From the NCBI RefSeq assembly GCF_011045015.1, contig NZ_JAAKZY010000016.1:20476-84475 (forward strand): a DNA stretch of 64,000 bases, given 5' to 3'. Positions 17,073 through 26,080 of this stretch are shown here, one piece after another. Below the pieces are notes generated by a model. The model saw nothing but the letters and a program-made list of their open reading frames with translations, was not told where the DNA came from and searched no databases. Positions within the stretch are counted from its first letter, which is position 1. The number at the start of each line of letters is the position of its first letter. The DNA comes from Streptomyces scabichelini. Lineage in GTDB: Bacteria > Actinomycetota > Actinomycetes > Streptomycetales > Streptomycetaceae. The position numbers and the translations under genes are program-made.

Positions 17073-18634
17073 TTCTTCTGCAGGGTGCGGGTGACACCCG
17101 CGATGACGGCGGTCGTCAGCACCCAGCCGAAGGCGATCAGCAGGTAGGCCAGCCACTGGAGGCTGTCGTTCGACCAGTACCAGGCCGTGCGCTGACCCAG
17201 ACCACCGATGGGGATCAAAAGGTCGAGTGTGTAGACGAGGGGCTGGAACGGGGCGCCTTCGCCCGGTTTGACGCGGGTGGGCGAGTGCGCACCGAAGACC
17301 AGGGCGCCCAGCAAGGTCAGTATCAGGAGCCAGACGCCGGCCAGCCACGGCCGATAGCCGTAGCCGACGGTCACGTCGAGGAGATGGCCCCATGCGCGGG
17401 CTGCCGGGGACAGGGCGCGGCGCCGCTGGCGTTGCTTGGCAAGCAGGACGCGGCGGGCGTCATCGTCGTGCCCGGCCTTGCGGTACCAGGCCGCCAACTG
17501 CTCGTACGGTTGTGGGTTGTAGCCCGGACTGCTGCGTATCCATGCCACGCGTCGGGCCACAGACCCCCGGTCGCCCACGGCCTCGTAGCGCTCGTCGTTC
17601 GCGTCCGCCGTCTTGATGGAGCCGTAAATGAAGCCGTCCAGCTCCACCCGCTCCGGCCAGCTGTACTCGTTCTCGTGGAGGTACGACACCTGGGCGCCCC
17701 GCAGGTCCAGGGTGCCGGACGGGGGCCGGGCGAGGGTGAGATCGAGGTCGACGGCTTGCAGGTGCATGGCGATCAAGGCCGGGGCGTTCGCGTCGTCGGT
17801 GGGCGGGCCGTTCAGGACCGCTCCGCCGAAGGTCACGTTGTCCGTGACCTGGGTGCCGCGCAGCCGTACCGTGCCGTTCGCGGTGAATCCCGCGGAGAAC
17901 TTGAGCGACGAGGCCATGGCGTTGTCGAGGGTGAGGGCCACACCGCGTGGGCCGGGTCCTTCCAGTCGGGCGCCCTGCATGGCCAGCGTGCCCGGCAACT
18001 GCGCCCCCATCAGACGGACTTCCCCGCGTGCGACGAACCCGTTTCGGCAGAAGACGCCCCCTTCCATGGCCAGACCACCGGCCGACAGGGCCCACCCGTC
18101 GGGTGCGATCAACGCGGCCCCGTTGAGGAGCAGTCCGCCGTTCACCCGGGCGTCGGTGAGCGACAGGGCGGTGCTCACGCGGTTGAAGGGTGTGGGGGCG
18201 CCGCCCTCCACCACGGTGCGCCGCAGGGAGAAGTTGCCCTCGATGCGGGCCGAATCGGCCTCGATGCCGGGTATCCGGCTGTCCGTGAACACCAGGGTCT
18301 GCGTCGACGCGCCGAGGAGATTCACCGCCTCCTCGAACCAGCATGCCTCCAGCCAGAGGGCATGGGCGAGCTGCGCACCGGCCAGATCCAGGCGTCCGGA
18401 GATCCGTGCCCCGGTGAGCCTCAGACGCGCCACCGCACCCGGTTGCCCAGTGTTCGCGCCCAGCAACAACGCGGCGACCACCGCCGCCCGCACCGTCCGC
18501 TCGGCTCCCCACCGTCCGCCGTCGGCGACCCGGTCCTCCTCCTGCGTACCCGTACGCAGGTCCACCCGCCGCCCCTCGGGGAACGCGTCCCACAGCTCAC
18601 GCTCAGGGGAAGTCAACTCGTCGTAGGAAAGCAC
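17069..18634 (-). CDS. Beta-helix-like protein with C-terminal membrane anchor
   Basis: 521 residues. After a short helical start, residues about 60-330 are built of loosely repeated units with alternating small and hydrophobic residues (for example ARLRLTGARISGRLDLAGAQL, VRLRGTQVTDNVTFGGAVL, GTLDLRGAQVSYLHENEY). The pattern is related to pentapeptide-repeat or right-handed beta-helix folds. A helical segment follows (YEQLAAWYRKAGHDDDARRVLLAKQRQRR), then two to three transmembrane spans (WLAGVWLLILTLLGALVFG; WLAYLLIAFGWVLTTAVIAGV). Similar Streptomyces proteins are often labelled membrane-associated oxidoreductase, but no redox motif is visible. The function is unknown. Confidence 0.8.
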   Translation of the reverse strand: MLSYDELTSPERELWDAFPEGRRVDLRTGTQEEDRVADGGRWGAERTVRAAVVAALLLGANTGQPGAVARLRLTGARISGRLDLAGAQLAHALWLEACWFEEAVNLLGASTQTLVFTDSRIPGIEADSARIEGNFSLRRTVVEGGAPTPFNRVSTALSLTDARVNGGLLLNGAALIAPDGWALSAGGLAMEGGVFCRNGFVARGEVRLMGAQLPGTLAMQGARLEGPGPRGVALTLDNAMASSLKFSAGFTANGTVRLRGTQVTDNVTFGGAVLNGPPTDDANAPALIAMHLQAVDLDLTLARPPSGTLDLRGAQVSYLHENEYSWPERVELDGFIYGSIKTADANDERYEAVGDRGSVARRVAWIRSSPGYNPQPYEQLAAWYRKAGHDDDARRVLLAKQRQRRRALSPAARAWGHLLDVTVGYGYRPWLAGVWLLILTLLGALVFGAHSPTRVKPGEGAPFQPLVYTLDLLIPIGGLGQRTAWYWSNDSLQWLAYLLIAFGWVLTTAVIAGVTRTLQKN

Positions 18635-18733
18635 TCATGCAGAGTAGTGATCTTCCTTCATGCTCGTCCGGCCCCACTTCCAGTCGATCACGCCCCACGT
18701 CGACCGATGACGTCATGGATGCTCGGCAATCTG

Positions 18734-18931
18734 TCATCCGTGGTCGGCGGAGGGACGGGACGGGAGGGCGTCGGAGGCGACGCGATCCGCCTTGGCTGCG
18801 TCGGCGAGGGCGGCGGCAGCGGTTTCCGCGGCCTGAGCCGTGTCGTCGGCGGCTTGGGCGGCGCTGTCGTCCGAGGGCTTCTCTCGGGTGGCCGGCGACT
18901 GCGGCAGCACCTCGCTGAAGGCGCGGGACAC
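18734..18931 (-). pseudogene. Ala-rich coiled-coil fragment next to an IS end
   Basis: A frame rich in Ala/Asp (ADDTAQAAETAAAALADAAK) ends at 18734. Upstream it stays open (LSEVTAALQGVSRAFSEV) to about the left end of the IS element at 18966, without a good start. It looks like the 3' part of a helical protein gene cut by insertion or deletion. Function not recognised. Confidence 0.4.
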
Positions 18932-19165
18932 GCCCTGGAGCGCGGCGGTGACCTCACTGAGCGGTGTGCATCGTGAAGTCGCAGGTCACAGGTCTGGTGT
19001 GAATGGTGAGTTGGATACTCGTGCCGGTAGGCGGCCGATGACCATGGCGTAGATCATCGGGCGGGTTCGGCTCCGGCGGGATGCCGGGTTCGGCGCCTAC
19101 GACCGGCCCCGCCTACGATCCGTCAGCAGGTCGACACGCCGTGAGGACGCGGGAGGGCGCGGGGG

Positions 19166-19612
19166 ATGCAGGAGCGGCAGTGGATCACGGCCCGTCGGAA
19201 CGAACTGGAAGCTCTCACCGAGGAGTTGACCAAGAAACTCCAGGAGGTCCAGGCCGAGCAGGATGAACTGGCGATCGCTGAGCGAGTGTTGAACCGCCTG
19301 GCCGAACAGGCCCGGGCCGGCGCCGGGGCTGTCGCTCCGGTATCGGCGAAGGTGGCCGGTCGGGCAGTCCTGCTCATCCCGCACCGCAGCGACGCGGCGG
19401 CCGAGGGCGCGCTGCCCGGCGACTACCGCAAGATCCTGGCGATCGCGCGGGAGGCCGACGGCCCGGTGCAGGTCCGGGCGGTCGGCGAGCGGCTGGGGAT
19501 GGACGCCTCGGTGCGCGGCAAGCTGGAACCTTTGCGGGCGAAGCTGACCAAGCTCGCCGACCGCGGCTGGCTGCACAAACGCCCTGACGGGCAGTTCACG
19601 GCACGTCCGTAA
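19166..19612 (+). CDS. Coiled-coil, winged-helix accessory protein of the IS element
   Basis: 148 residues. Residues 1-50 are an uninterrupted charged coiled coil (RNELEALTEELTKKLQEVQAEQDELAIAERVLNRL). After a linker, residues about 95-145 look like a winged helix (YRKILAIAREADGPVQVRAVGERLGMDASVRGKLEPLRAKL then LADRGWLHKRPDGQF), the layout of a small DNA-binding regulator. It ends two bases before the transposase start, so translation is probably coupled. Its role, such as regulating transposition or target choice, is inference; it lies inside both inverted ends and so moves with the element. Confidence 0.7.
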   Translation: MQERQWITARRNELEALTEELTKKLQEVQAEQDELAIAERVLNRLAEQARAGAGAVAPVSAKVAGRAVLLIPHRSDAAAEGALPGDYRKILAIAREADGPVQVRAVGERLGMDASVRGKLEPLRAKLTKLADRGWLHKRPDGQFTARP

Positions 19613-19614
19613 CT

Positions 19615-20505
19615 GTGCGGGGCGGGGGCGTAACTGACAGCTCTTCGACGGCAGTTGAGTTTGGTGTGAAGAAAAACAACAGTTCCGTCGAGGGCCCTGA
19701 CGGCCTCGTCTACACCGCCCGCCTGCCGCTGTCGAGCACCACCCTGAACTGGCTCGCCGACCTGATACGCGGCCACCTCAAGAAGATCGGCTCCAGGTGG
19801 CGCGCTCTGCCCGCGGGGAAGATCGCCACCATTGTGCTGGCGGTGCTGCGCTGTGACCAGCGGCCCGGCGACCTGGCCGGCGGAAACGGAGTACACCGCA
19901 CCACCGTTACCCGGTGGGTCCGCGAGGTCATCGGCTTGCTCGCCGCCCGCGCCCCACGCCTGGACCGGGCCCTGAAGAAGATCGCCCGAATGGGTGGCGG
20001 CATCGTACTGCTGGACGGATCAGTGGTCCGCACCCGGCGCAGGACCGGGAAGGAGAACCGGAAGAACTACTCCGGCAAGAACAAATGCCACGGCCTGCTC
20101 GTGATCGCCTTCACCGACGACCGGGGCCGGCTGCTGTGGATCTCGGCGGCCCGCCCCGGGCGCACCTCGGAGATCACCGCTTGCCGGCACGACAAGCTCA
20201 CCCAGAAACTGCGGGAAGTCGGACTCGGAGCCATCGCCGACCTGGGATTCGTCGGCCTCGACGACGGCGGCCCCGACGCCGACCCGGCGGTGATCACCGG
20301 CTACAAGGCCGCCCGGAACCGGCCTCTGACGCGAGGCCAGAAGCTGTCCAACACGGCACTGGCGGCCGTCCGGGCGCCGGTCGAGCACGGCTTTGCCCAC
20401 CTCAAGAACTGGCGCGCCCTCGGCAAGGTGCGCACCGACCCTGCCTGGGCGACCGCCCTGGTCAGGGCCTTGCTGGTCCTCACGAACCGCGAAGTCGCCC
20501 GATGA
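19615..20505 (+). CDS. DDE transposase (IS5-like, DDE_Tnp_4 type)
   Basis: 296 residues from GTG 19615; another GTG at 19666 (MKKNNSSV) is an equally plausible start. An N-terminal helix-turn-helix (CDQRPGDLAGGNGVHRTTVTRWVREVIGLL) precedes the catalytic core. The core has the first Asp in GGIVLLDGSVVRT, KNKCHGLLVIAFTDDRGRLLW, the second Asp in LGAIADLGFVGLDD, and the Glu in PVEHGFAHLKNWRALG. It appears intact and may still be active. Confidence 0.88.
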   Translation: MRGGGVTDSSSTAVEFGVKKNNSSVEGPDGLVYTARLPLSSTTLNWLADLIRGHLKKIGSRWRALPAGKIATIVLAVLRCDQRPGDLAGGNGVHRTTVTRWVREVIGLLAARAPRLDRALKKIARMGGGIVLLDGSVVRTRRRTGKENRKNYSGKNKCHGLLVIAFTDDRGRLLWISAARPGRTSEITACRHDKLTQKLREVGLGAIADLGFVGLDDGGPDADPAVITGYKAARNRPLTRGQKLSNTALAAVRAPVEHGFAHLKNWRALGKVRTDPAWATALVRALLVLTNREVAR

Positions 20506-20600
20506 CCGACGATCTTCACCAAAGTCGCCTGCCAGCGACCAGCACGAGCATCCCGATGCCCACGCACACCAGCCCTGTGACCAGCAACTTCAGCTTGCAC

Positions 20601-21001
20601 TCTCCAAACTAGGCGTTGGCTGGACACTGCTGTTTGTCAGCAGGGCGCCGCCCTCGCCGGCGAGGGTGCCCAGCCCGGCCGGGCGCAAGACGTACCGCAC
20701 GTATACCGAAAGGCGTCCACGGCGCCGGCCCAGTTGGCGGGCAGGGTCACATCGTGCGGCCGGGTACCACGGCGCGATACAGGTGGTGCTCCTGGACGAT
20801 CTACAGTGAGTCAGCGACGCCGAGCTTCTCGAACGGCCCGCGCAGCGTGTACGGCTGGCCTTCCGGCCGCCTCTGGACAGCTGGTGCAGCGCCGTCTCGA
20901 ACTCGAAGCGGCCTCGTCGAAGGGTGGTGGCGCAGCCGCCGGGGATGTTGTGGCGCTGTGCCGGGAGGGGTTGCTCAGTCCGTCGAAGTCCGTCGTCGTG
21001 G
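20601..21001. other. No intact gene; possible remnant DNA
   Basis: About 400 bases between the IS element and the SnoaL-like gene. On the minus strand short plausible peptides occur in different frames (such as PYTLRGPFEKLGVADSL and RFEFETALHQL), suggesting a frameshifted gene, but I cannot identify it. Confidence 0.3.
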
Positions 21002-21394
21002 TTACTGTTCGGCGGCCTCTCGGGCGATCTGCTCGGACAGGGCGCCTGCAGCCTCGGCGACCGCCTGGGCGGCGGAGAGCGGGCGCACCATCACCGTGAT
21101 CTCGTCGATTTTCCCGTCGTCGTCGAAGTGCAGGAAGTCGCATCCCTGGAGCTGCTTGCCGGCGACAGTGGCGGTGAAGACGAAGGCGTGATTGCGGCCG
21201 TCGGGGTTGGCGATCTGACGGATGTAGGTGACGTCCTCGTAGATCAGGAGCGCGCCGCGCAGGATCGCCGCGGTGATGGCCTTGCCCGGGTACGACTCGA
21301 CGGTGACGGGGCCGGTGAAGACGACGTCGTCGGCCAGCAGAGCGGCCACGGCGTCCGCGTCGCCGTTCTCGATGGCCTTGGGGAAGGGATGCAT
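21002..21394 (-). CDS. SnoaL/NTF2-like domain protein
   Basis: 130 residues from ATG 21394 (MHPFPKAIENGDADA), which has GAGGTGG at a good distance; an upstream ATG adds seven residues. The pattern (KAIENGDADAVAALLADDVVFTGPV, then FTATVAGKQLQGCDFLHFDDDGKIDEITVMVRPL) is that of the cone-shaped NTF2/SnoaL fold, in which DG(K/R)IxExxxxxRP is the conserved last strands. Members are isomerases, cyclases or ligand-binding proteins. The gene is divergent from a PadR regulator, which probably controls it. Confidence 0.88.
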   Translation of the reverse strand: MHPFPKAIENGDADAVAALLADDVVFTGPVTVESYPGKAITAAILRGALLIYEDVTYIRQIANPDGRNHAFVFTATVAGKQLQGCDFLHFDDDGKIDEITVMVRPLSAAQAVAEAAGALSEQIAREAAEQ

Positions 21395-21519
21395 GAGCCC
21401 ACCTCGGATATTCAAAAATGTTAATAGGTTTGGTTGAGACTAGAGGGACCGCTAGGGCTTGTCTACAGGGAAGGGGTGACTGTTAGTCGCGTTATTGATT
21501 AATCTGCTAGCGTGCATCC

Positions 21520-22095
21520 ATGGCTTTGCGGAACGCGGTGATGGCCGCACTGTTGGAGGGCGAGGCGTCCGGGTACGACCTCGCGAAGGCGTTCGACGCG
21601 ACGGTCGCCAACTTCTGGATGTCGACGCCTCAGCAGCTCTACCGGGAGCTGGATCGTATGGAGGCCGAAGGACTCGTCACGGCCCGCGTCGTCGAGCAGA
21701 AGCGCCGCCCCAACAAGCGACTGTTCTCCTTGACGGAGGCCGGACGGACGGCCGTCCACGCCTACACCGCCGAGCCCCTGGGTAAACCGGCGGTGATCCG
21801 GGACGAGTTGCTTGTCAAGGTGCAGTGCCTGGACGCGGGCGACATGGAAGCGGTCCGGGCCGCCATCGCCGAGCGCATGGAGTGGGCCACCGCCAAGCTG
21901 GCCCGCTACGAGCGGCTCCGGCAGCGTCTGCTCGACGGGCGCTCTGAGGAGGCGTACTTCGCCGAGGCCGAGCGCATCGGCCCGTATCTCACCCTGCTGC
22001 GCGGGATGGCGTTCGAGCGGGAGAACCTCCAGTGGGGGGACATGGCGGTGCGCAGGCTCGAACAGCGCACAGCCGCGCTCCGGGCCGACGGCTGA
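21520..22095 (+). CDS. PadR-family transcriptional regulator
   Basis: 191 residues. The N-terminal winged helix (residues 1-80) has MALRNAVMAALLEGEASGYDLAKAF, the recognition segment TPQQLYRELDRMEAEGLV, and the wing RRPNKRLFSLTEAGRTAVHAY. The C-terminal domain is a long coiled-coil dimerisation region (MEWATAKLARYERLRQRLL), typical of the larger PadR class. The divergent 105-bp space to the SnoaL-like gene holds the palindrome GATTAATC near 21497-21504, next to the probable promoter. It likely represses itself and the SnoaL-like gene. Confidence 0.9.
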   Translation: MALRNAVMAALLEGEASGYDLAKAFDATVANFWMSTPQQLYRELDRMEAEGLVTARVVEQKRRPNKRLFSLTEAGRTAVHAYTAEPLGKPAVIRDELLVKVQCLDAGDMEAVRAAIAERMEWATAKLARYERLRQRLLDGRSEEAYFAEAERIGPYLTLLRGMAFERENLQWGDMAVRRLEQRTAALRADG

Positions 22096-22167
22096 CTGCG
22101 GCGGTCCGGCTCAACACGGTTAGTCAACAAAGTGATGACCCGGGGCCGGTGTGAGCAGCCCGGCCTC

Positions 22168-22570
22168 TCAGGGGTCGTTGGTCTGTGTCCGAGCCAGGAC
22201 CGGCTGCGGTTCCTTGTCGGCGGGATTGCGGTGCAGTGCCTTGCGGTCGGAGAACCGGGTCACGTCGGAGCCGGAGAGGCACGCGACCGCGAGTCCCAAG
22301 CCCAGGATCACCCAGCCTCGGGGCAGTCCGGCGTCGCCCTGGGCGTCGTTGTGGAGGATGGAGCGGACGACGCCGGTGATCTGACGCAGGGGCTGGAACT
22401 CGCCGAGGGTGCGGTGTAAGCCGGGGAGTGCCTGGCGGGGGCCGTGGCGCCGGACGTCGGTGCCGCCATGGCGATGTAGAAGATCGTGATGAACAGCTCT
22501 CCCCGGCATGAGCGTGCGCACCCCCGGTGAAGCGCAGTTCAGCACGAGGAGCCGCCGGCGTCGTCGCAAT
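22168..22570 (-). pseudogene. Membrane protein C-terminal remnant, frameshifted
   Basis: The minus strand reads ELFITIFYIAMAAPTSG in one frame and then LRQITGVVRSILHNDAQGDAGLPRGWVILGLGLAVACL and TRFSDRKALHRNPADKE in another. Together they resemble the last extracytoplasmic part and final helix of a YhgE/ABC-2-like integral membrane protein. The N-terminal part is absent and a frameshift lies near 22400. Confidence 0.4.
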
Positions 22571-22578
22571 CCAGAGCA

Positions 22579-23385
22579 TCACACCGATGGGGAGGTGTCC
22601 CCAGCGGGCGCGGCCACCGGAAGCAGGGCCGGCCGCTTGGCCCGGCGGCCGTCGCCGGAGGAGCGGCCACGCAGGCGGCGGACGGCCCAAGGGCCGAGGA
22701 AGGTGCCGGCCCAGCGCAGTTCGGCACCCACGGTCCTCCAGGCAGGGATGTCCGTCCCCTCGGCCGGAAGGGGAAGGGTCCACGTATCGTCGCTGCCCGG
22801 CAGACCGAGCGCGTGGGCCACGGCAGCCGCGATGCGCGCGTGTCCCAGCGGGCCGGCGTGCAGCCGGTCAGCACTCCACAACCGCGGATCGGTCGCCGCC
22901 GCGTGCGCGGCCGTCTCCGCCACCACCACGCCGTGGCGGTCGGCGGCCTCCCGGATGCGCGCGTTGAGTGCGAGAACACGGTGACCGATCGGGCGGGCCA
23001 ACGGCGTGATGCGCCCGACATCGGGAACCATGAGGGTCGCGACGGTGGCGCCCTGCGCGGTGAGGGCGGCGAACATCGCCTCGACATGGCCGGCCACCTC
23101 GTCGAGGTCGCAGCCCGGGCGCAACGCATCGTTGACCCCAGCCACCACGGTGGCAAGGTCGGGCCGCATCGCGAGAGCCGGAGCGAGCTGCTCGGCGCGC
23201 ACCTGGCCGGCCTTACGGCCGCGCACCGCGAGGTTGGCGTAGAGCAGGCCAGGGCTGTGGCGGGCGACCTGCTCGGCGAGCCGGTCCGCCCAGCCCCGAA
23301 GACCACGGACGTCGTCGCCGTCGCCGAGTCCCTCGGTGTGACTGTCACCCAGGGCGACATAGCGCAGATACCCACCGCTCGACAC
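22579..23385 (-). CDS. SGNH/GDSL-family hydrolase
   Basis: 268 residues from GTG 23385. The four family blocks are present: block I YVALGDSHTEGLG (nucleophile Ser in GDSH), block II NLAVRGRKAGQV (Gly), block III VVAGVNDALRP (Asn), and block V LWSADRLHAGPLGHARIAAAV (Asp and His). There is no signal peptide, so it is probably a cytoplasmic esterase, lipase or acyl-hydrolase. The last about 50 residues are basic and Arg-rich, beyond the usual domain. The substrate is unknown. The gene is flanked by decayed genes on both sides but is itself complete. Confidence 0.9.
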   Translation of the reverse strand: MSSGGYLRYVALGDSHTEGLGDGDDVRGLRGWADRLAEQVARHSPGLLYANLAVRGRKAGQVRAEQLAPALAMRPDLATVVAGVNDALRPGCDLDEVAGHVEAMFAALTAQGATVATLMVPDVGRITPLARPIGHRVLALNARIREAADRHGVVVAETAAHAAATDPRLWSADRLHAGPLGHARIAAAVAHALGLPGSDDTWTLPLPAEGTDIPAWRTVGAELRWAGTFLGPWAVRRLRGRSSGDGRRAKRPALLPVAAPAGDTSPSV

Positions 23386-23438
23386 GGGGCTGCCCGCCTC
23401 TCGTCAACGCTGCTGATGGAAGTGGCACACGGCCACCG

Positions 23439-23865
23439 CTAAGCAACTAGGCACCTAGTCGCATTGTTGAGTATGACGATAGCTGCAGGCTCACCTTCCT
23501 GCAAAGTGACGCCGCTCATGCCGGTGCTGAGGCCGTCGAGGGCGGTCCACCGCCGTCCACCGCCTTGGTCCGCCCCGGAGATCGTGTGGCAACTGGGGAT
23601 CACCCAGAAAGTACTGCCCGAGCCTTGCGCGAGTTGGGGCAGCATCTGGAGGTACTCGTAGGCGAGCAGCTTGGGGTCGGGGTCGTTGCGATGCACGGGC
23701 CTGGAACACCTCGTCGATGGCCCGGGACCGGCCCTCGGCCTGAAGGATCGCAGCGGTACGGTTGCCCTCCGCGCGCAGGACAGCGGCCTGCTTGTCGCCT
23801 TCGGCGGTGAGAATCTGCGACTGACGTTGCCGTTCGTCACCCTCGGCTGCGCCGTCATCTGCCGG
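23439..23865 (-). pseudogene. SPFH/Band 7 (stomatin-like) protein remnant
   Basis: The minus strand encodes QSQILTAEGDKQAAVLRAEG then AILQAEGRSRAIDEVFQA, the diagnostic Ala/Glu/Gly coiled coil of stomatin-type proteins. After a frameshift near 23690 it encodes DPDPKLLAYEYLQMLPQLAQ, GSTFWVIPS, the C-terminal segment of the same family. The membrane segment and SPFH core are missing. Confidence 0.65.
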
Positions 23866-23972
23866 CGACGACTGCGCACCGCATTTTGTCGGGAGTATGG
23901 GCGGGCGATCGCCCCAGGGGATGGCCCGCTCGATGCGTCACGCGCATACGTAGCAGTCGGGTCCGCGCAGCC

Positions 23973-24719
23973 TCACATCCGGGCTCTCAGCACGTCGACC
24001 TCGCAGCCCGGCGCGAAGGGGTCGAAGCCGTGCTCGGTCAGCCAGCGAACCGCCAGCAGGCTTCGCAACGACCACCACGCGTGGATCACGTCGAGGTCGA
24101 TGTCGGTGCCATAGCCGGCGATGACGTCGTCGAGGTGCTCCTCGTGTCCGAGCGTGAAGGTGGCGAGGTCGTACAGGGCATCACCCTGGCCCGCCTCGGA
24201 CCAGTCGATGATGCCGGTGACCTCGTCTCCGTCGACGAAGACGTGCGCGATCTGCAGGTCGCCGTGTGTGAACGCCGCAGTCCACGGCCGGAGCGCGGCC
24301 TCGGCGACCTGGCGGTTGCGGGTGACCAGGTCGGCGGGCAGGACACCGTTCGTCACGAGCAACTCGCACTCGGCGTCGAGTTCCGCCACCAGCGCGACGA
24401 CGCTCCGGCCGGCCCGGCCCGGCCGGGGCGGCAGGGGCGCCTCGTGCAGCTTCCGGATGGCGGCGCCCGCCGCGGCCCACGCCGCCGGCGACCCGGTCGA
24501 CGGCCCGCCGAGGCGCCCGAGCGTCGTCCCCGGGAGTGCGGCGATCGCGAGCACGGGCGGCTTGCGCCACAGGACCTCCGGGGTCGGGACCGGCGCGAGG
24601 GACATCATCTCGGCCTCGACGTCGATGCGCGCCTGATCGGCGTCCACCTTCAAGAACACGTCACCGACGCGCAGAGTCGCGCGCTCAGAATGGGCGACGA
24701 CGACTTCGACCTCATCCAT
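23973..24719 (-). CDS. Aminoglycoside phosphotransferase-family kinase, copy 1
   Basis: 248 residues. It has an N-terminal kinase lobe with FLKVDADQARIDVEAEMM, and a C-lobe with the Brenner-type catalytic block AFTHGDLQIAHVFVDGDEVTGIIDWSEA. In classical members this reads HGDLxxxN; here the Asn position is His. The metal-binding IIDW is intact. The length is slightly short because the C-terminus ends just past EVDVLRARM, close to the point where the 807-bp repeat begins; copy 2 near 50 kb has 19 more residues. Drug resistance is possible, but many such actinobacterial kinases act on unknown small molecules. Confidence 0.85.
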   Translation of the reverse strand: MDEVEVVVAHSERATLRVGDVFLKVDADQARIDVEAEMMSLAPVPTPEVLWRKPPVLAIAALPGTTLGRLGGPSTGSPAAWAAAGAAIRKLHEAPLPPRPGRAGRSVVALVAELDAECELLVTNGVLPADLVTRNRQVAEAALRPWTAAFTHGDLQIAHVFVDGDEVTGIIDWSEAGQGDALYDLATFTLGHEEHLDDVIAGYGTDIDLDVIHAWWSLRSLLAVRWLTEHGFDPFAPGCEVDVLRARM

Positions 24720-24782
24720 GGGCGACCAGTATCCCGGGGATGATCGCCGACGTCGCCAGGTTTATGGCGTGCGATGACGCGG
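23976..24782 (+). repeat. 807-bp direct repeat, left copy
   Basis: Nearly identical, without insertions or deletions, to 49642-50448 (constant offset of 25,666). It spans almost the entire phosphotransferase gene plus its upstream 60 bases. Sequence similarity ends abruptly on both sides. Confidence 0.9.
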
Positions 24783-24834
24783 CTGACCGCGTCCCGCTAC
24801 CCGGCGGCCTCGTACACGACACCGACCTCTGACG

Positions 24835-25080
24835 AGGTCCCCCGACGACAAGGTGCTCATCGCCGACAGCACCGCCCGCTAAGTGGTCCTCAAGGGCGAC
24901 GCGAAGCGGGCCGGCGGCGCCATGCTCATCAAGAACGAGGATCCGGACAAGGCGCGTTCCTTTCCCAAGGGCACCGTCTTCCGCTCCACCGCCGGCGTCG
25001 AATACCGCCCTGCGGGCGTCCGAGGGGTTCATGGCGACGCTTGGCAAGAGGTGGAAGGCGGTCACCGTGGAGACCGTACG
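24835..25080 (+). pseudogene. Unrecognised gene fragment with an in-frame stop
   Basis: One frame reads DDKVLIADSTAR, a TAA, then VVLKGDAKRAGGAMLIKNED and SFPKGTVFRSTAGVEYRPA before merging into other sequence. The FPKGTVFRSxxGVEY pattern is reminiscent of baseplate-type proteins of phage-like injection systems, but that is weak. Confidence 0.25.
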
Positions 25081-25109
25081 GTTCAGCCGCCCCGAGCCGG
25101 TCGGCCAGT

Positions 25110-25575
25110 TGGTGTTCCTGCGGCACACGGTAGGGAATGCGAGCCGCCTTGATCTTGCGTTTGGCCCGTACGAGACGCTGTGCCATCGTCGCCTCGGTCA
25201 CCAGAAAGGCGTCGGCGACTTCGGCGGTAGACAGGCCGCCGAGCAGCCGGAGGGTGAGCGCGACCTGTGCCTCGGTGGACAGGGCCGGATGGCAGCAGGT
25301 GAAGATGAGACGCAGCCGGTCGTCCTGCGCGGGTTCCCCCCTCCCCCGGCATGCCGGGGTCGTCGTGAGCGGGCGAGAGCGCGGCCACCTCGCCGAGCAG
25401 TTCCCGCTCCCGTTGCCGCGCGACGCAGTCGGTCGATGGCGGCATTGCGTGCGGTCGTCGTGATCCATCCGCCCGGGTTCGGCGGCAGGCCATCGCCCGG
25501 CCACTTGCGCAGCGCGGCGGCGAACGCTTCCTGTACGGCGTCTTCGGCGACGTCGATGTCGCCGAAGACGCGCCT
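25110..25575 (-). pseudogene. ECF sigma factor fragment, truncated at both ends and frameshifted
   Basis: The minus strand has sigma region 2 (FGDIDVAEDAVQEAFAAALRKW, GGWITTTARNAAIDRLRR). After a frameshift near 25400 it has DDRLRLIFTCCHPALSTEAQVALTLRLLGGLSTAEVADAFLV and MAQRLVRAKRKIKAARIPYRVP (region 4). This is the ECF42/COG4941 type, which normally continues with a long C-terminal TPR-like extension that is missing here. The N-terminus is replaced by MFS sequence on the other strand. Confidence 0.75.
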
Positions 25576-26080
25576 CTTCACCCGGATCGGCACCAGGCCG
25601 GTGATCGTCACCGGCGCGCTTGCGGCCGCCGTCGGCGTCTACTACCTCTCCCGCATCCCGGCCGACGGCTCCTATCCGGCCGATCTGCTGCCCGGGCTCC
25701 TGGTCATGTCCCTCGGGCTTGGTGCCGTCTTCGTCGGCGTCACCACCGCCGCCAACGCCGACGTGCCGCCCGACAAGGCCGGTCTGGCGGCCGGACTGCT
25801 CAACACTTCGGCCCAACTCGGCGCCGCCCTCGGTCTCGCCGTCTTCTCCGCGATCGCCACCGCCCGCACCGACCACCTGCTCGGCGGCGGATCCGGACAG
25901 ACCGCCGCACTCACGGCCGGATACCAGCGCGCCCTGCTCGCCTGCGCCGCCTTCCTGCTCGCCGCCGCCGTCATCGCCCTGCGCGCCACCCACACCCGGG
26001 CCACGCCACCCGGTACGACCCCGCCCGAGCCCGCCCAGGAACCGGGCGACGAGCACACCGCCCGACAGCCGGCCGGATGA
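25570..26080 (+). pseudogene. MFS drug transporter (DHA2-type) C-terminal fragment
   Basis: In the plus frame: RIGTRPVIVTGALAAAVGVYYLSRI, then LLPGLLVMSLGLGAVFVGVTTAANADVPPDKAGLAAGLLNTSAQLGAALGLAVFSAIA, then a last helix LACAAFLLAAAVIALRA and a Pro-rich tail. This is the last four to five helices of a 14-span EmrB/QacA-type exporter. The first nine or so helices are absent, and the fragment abuts the sigma-factor fragment head to head. Confidence 0.75.

Larger units (their letters stand above)
18966..20600 (+). mobile_element. IS5-like insertion sequence with accessory gene
   Basis: The ends are imperfect inverted repeats. The 36 bases from 18966 inward and the 36 bases from 20600 inward (reverse complement) match at 30 positions, beginning GTGCA and containing GGTCACAGG and CTGGTGTG blocks. 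Two genes read left to right: a coiled-coil/winged-helix protein and a DDE transposase whose start lies two bases after the first stop. No target-site duplication is evident, so one end may have rearranged. Confidence 0.75.

Noticed and set aside
16688..18976. 762-residue plus-strand ORF
   Set aside because: Antisense shadow of the beta-helix membrane protein; only its first part overlaps real transposase remnant text.
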